From Vogesella indigofera (GTDB lineage: Bacteria; Pseudomonadota; Gammaproteobacteria; Burkholderiales; Chromobacteriaceae), in assembly GCF_028548395.1 (NCBI RefSeq), contig NZ_JAQQLA010000001.1, forward strand, positions 62,001 to 126,000: a DNA stretch of 64,000 nucleotides. Direction: 5' to 3'. The translations under genes were made by a program, and so were the position numbers. The notes under the pieces are model-generated. The model made no database searches. It was given only the letters and a program-made list of their open reading frames with translations, and had not been told where the DNA came from. Of this stretch, positions 63,999 through 64,000 are shown in pieces; position 1 is the first letter of the stretch; the number at the start of each line of letters is the position of its first letter.

Positions 63999-64000
63999 TT

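Overview
The window is high-GC, gene-dense bacterial chromosome carrying catabolic, transport and regulatory genes. No rRNA, tRNA, CRISPR array, phage or transposase gene was seen. The gene set points to a betaproteobacterium: catechol-branch benzoate degradation, the arginine succinyltransferase pathway with a Pseudomonas-type ArgR, and many Lrp, LysR and GntR regulators. A Neisseriales or Chromobacteriaceae-like genus is a guess; nothing in the window proves it.

Layout. (1) 110-6724: an Lrp regulator; a leftward operon of three different RraA-fold proteins, a PLP aminotransferase and an alpha/beta hydrolase, under a divergent LysR gene; and an EamA exporter. (2) 7271-22191: a full benzoate-to-TCA supercluster. 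It holds pcaIJFD, an aromatic-acid MFS transporter, a chemoreceptor with no sensor domain, catR, the catBCA-benABCD operon and a BenE-type transporter. Tandem ATAC-N7-GTAT sites (the CatM/BenM operator pattern), 21-22 bp apart, precede pcaI, the MFS gene and catB, so one CatR-type regulator probably controls all three units. (3) 22172-23411: twin secreted DUF4360 proteins. (4) 23825-27958: a GntR regulator divergent from an SDR, kinase and phospho-lyase operon, with a matched pair of palindromic operators. (5) 28001-34703: two phosphoribosyltransferases, then acetate-CoA ligase, E1 alpha, E1 beta, E2 and an acyl carrier protein. (6) 34877-41313: a TIGR02466-type 2OG-Fe(II) oxygenase, an autotransporter and two tandem cyanophycin-synthetase-like ATP-grasp proteins whose Mur-ligase part is degenerate. 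This is the best candidate for an undescribed system. (7) 41424-49315: two Lrp regulators bracketing a gamma-lyase-type PLP enzyme, a polar amino acid ABC transporter, an aldehyde dehydrogenase and a homoserine dehydrogenase without an ACT domain, which suggests homoserine-type catabolism. (8) 50250-58226: basic amino acid binding protein, ArgR and aruC-aruF-aruG-astD; astB and astE are not in the window. (9) 58467-63927: an EAL phosphodiesterase, a small membrane protein and a LysR/DUF1338 pair.

A short sequence, TGCGGCCAACCTTG or its self-complementary form with ACGTT at the centre, recurs at least twenty times. It occurs singly inside genes and between genes as perfect hairpins whose outer arms differ from copy to copy. 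Other dispersed repeats are a REP-like palindrome (53075-53149 and 61787-61814) and a 160-bp MITE-like element (58311-58470); two of these end exactly on stop codons.
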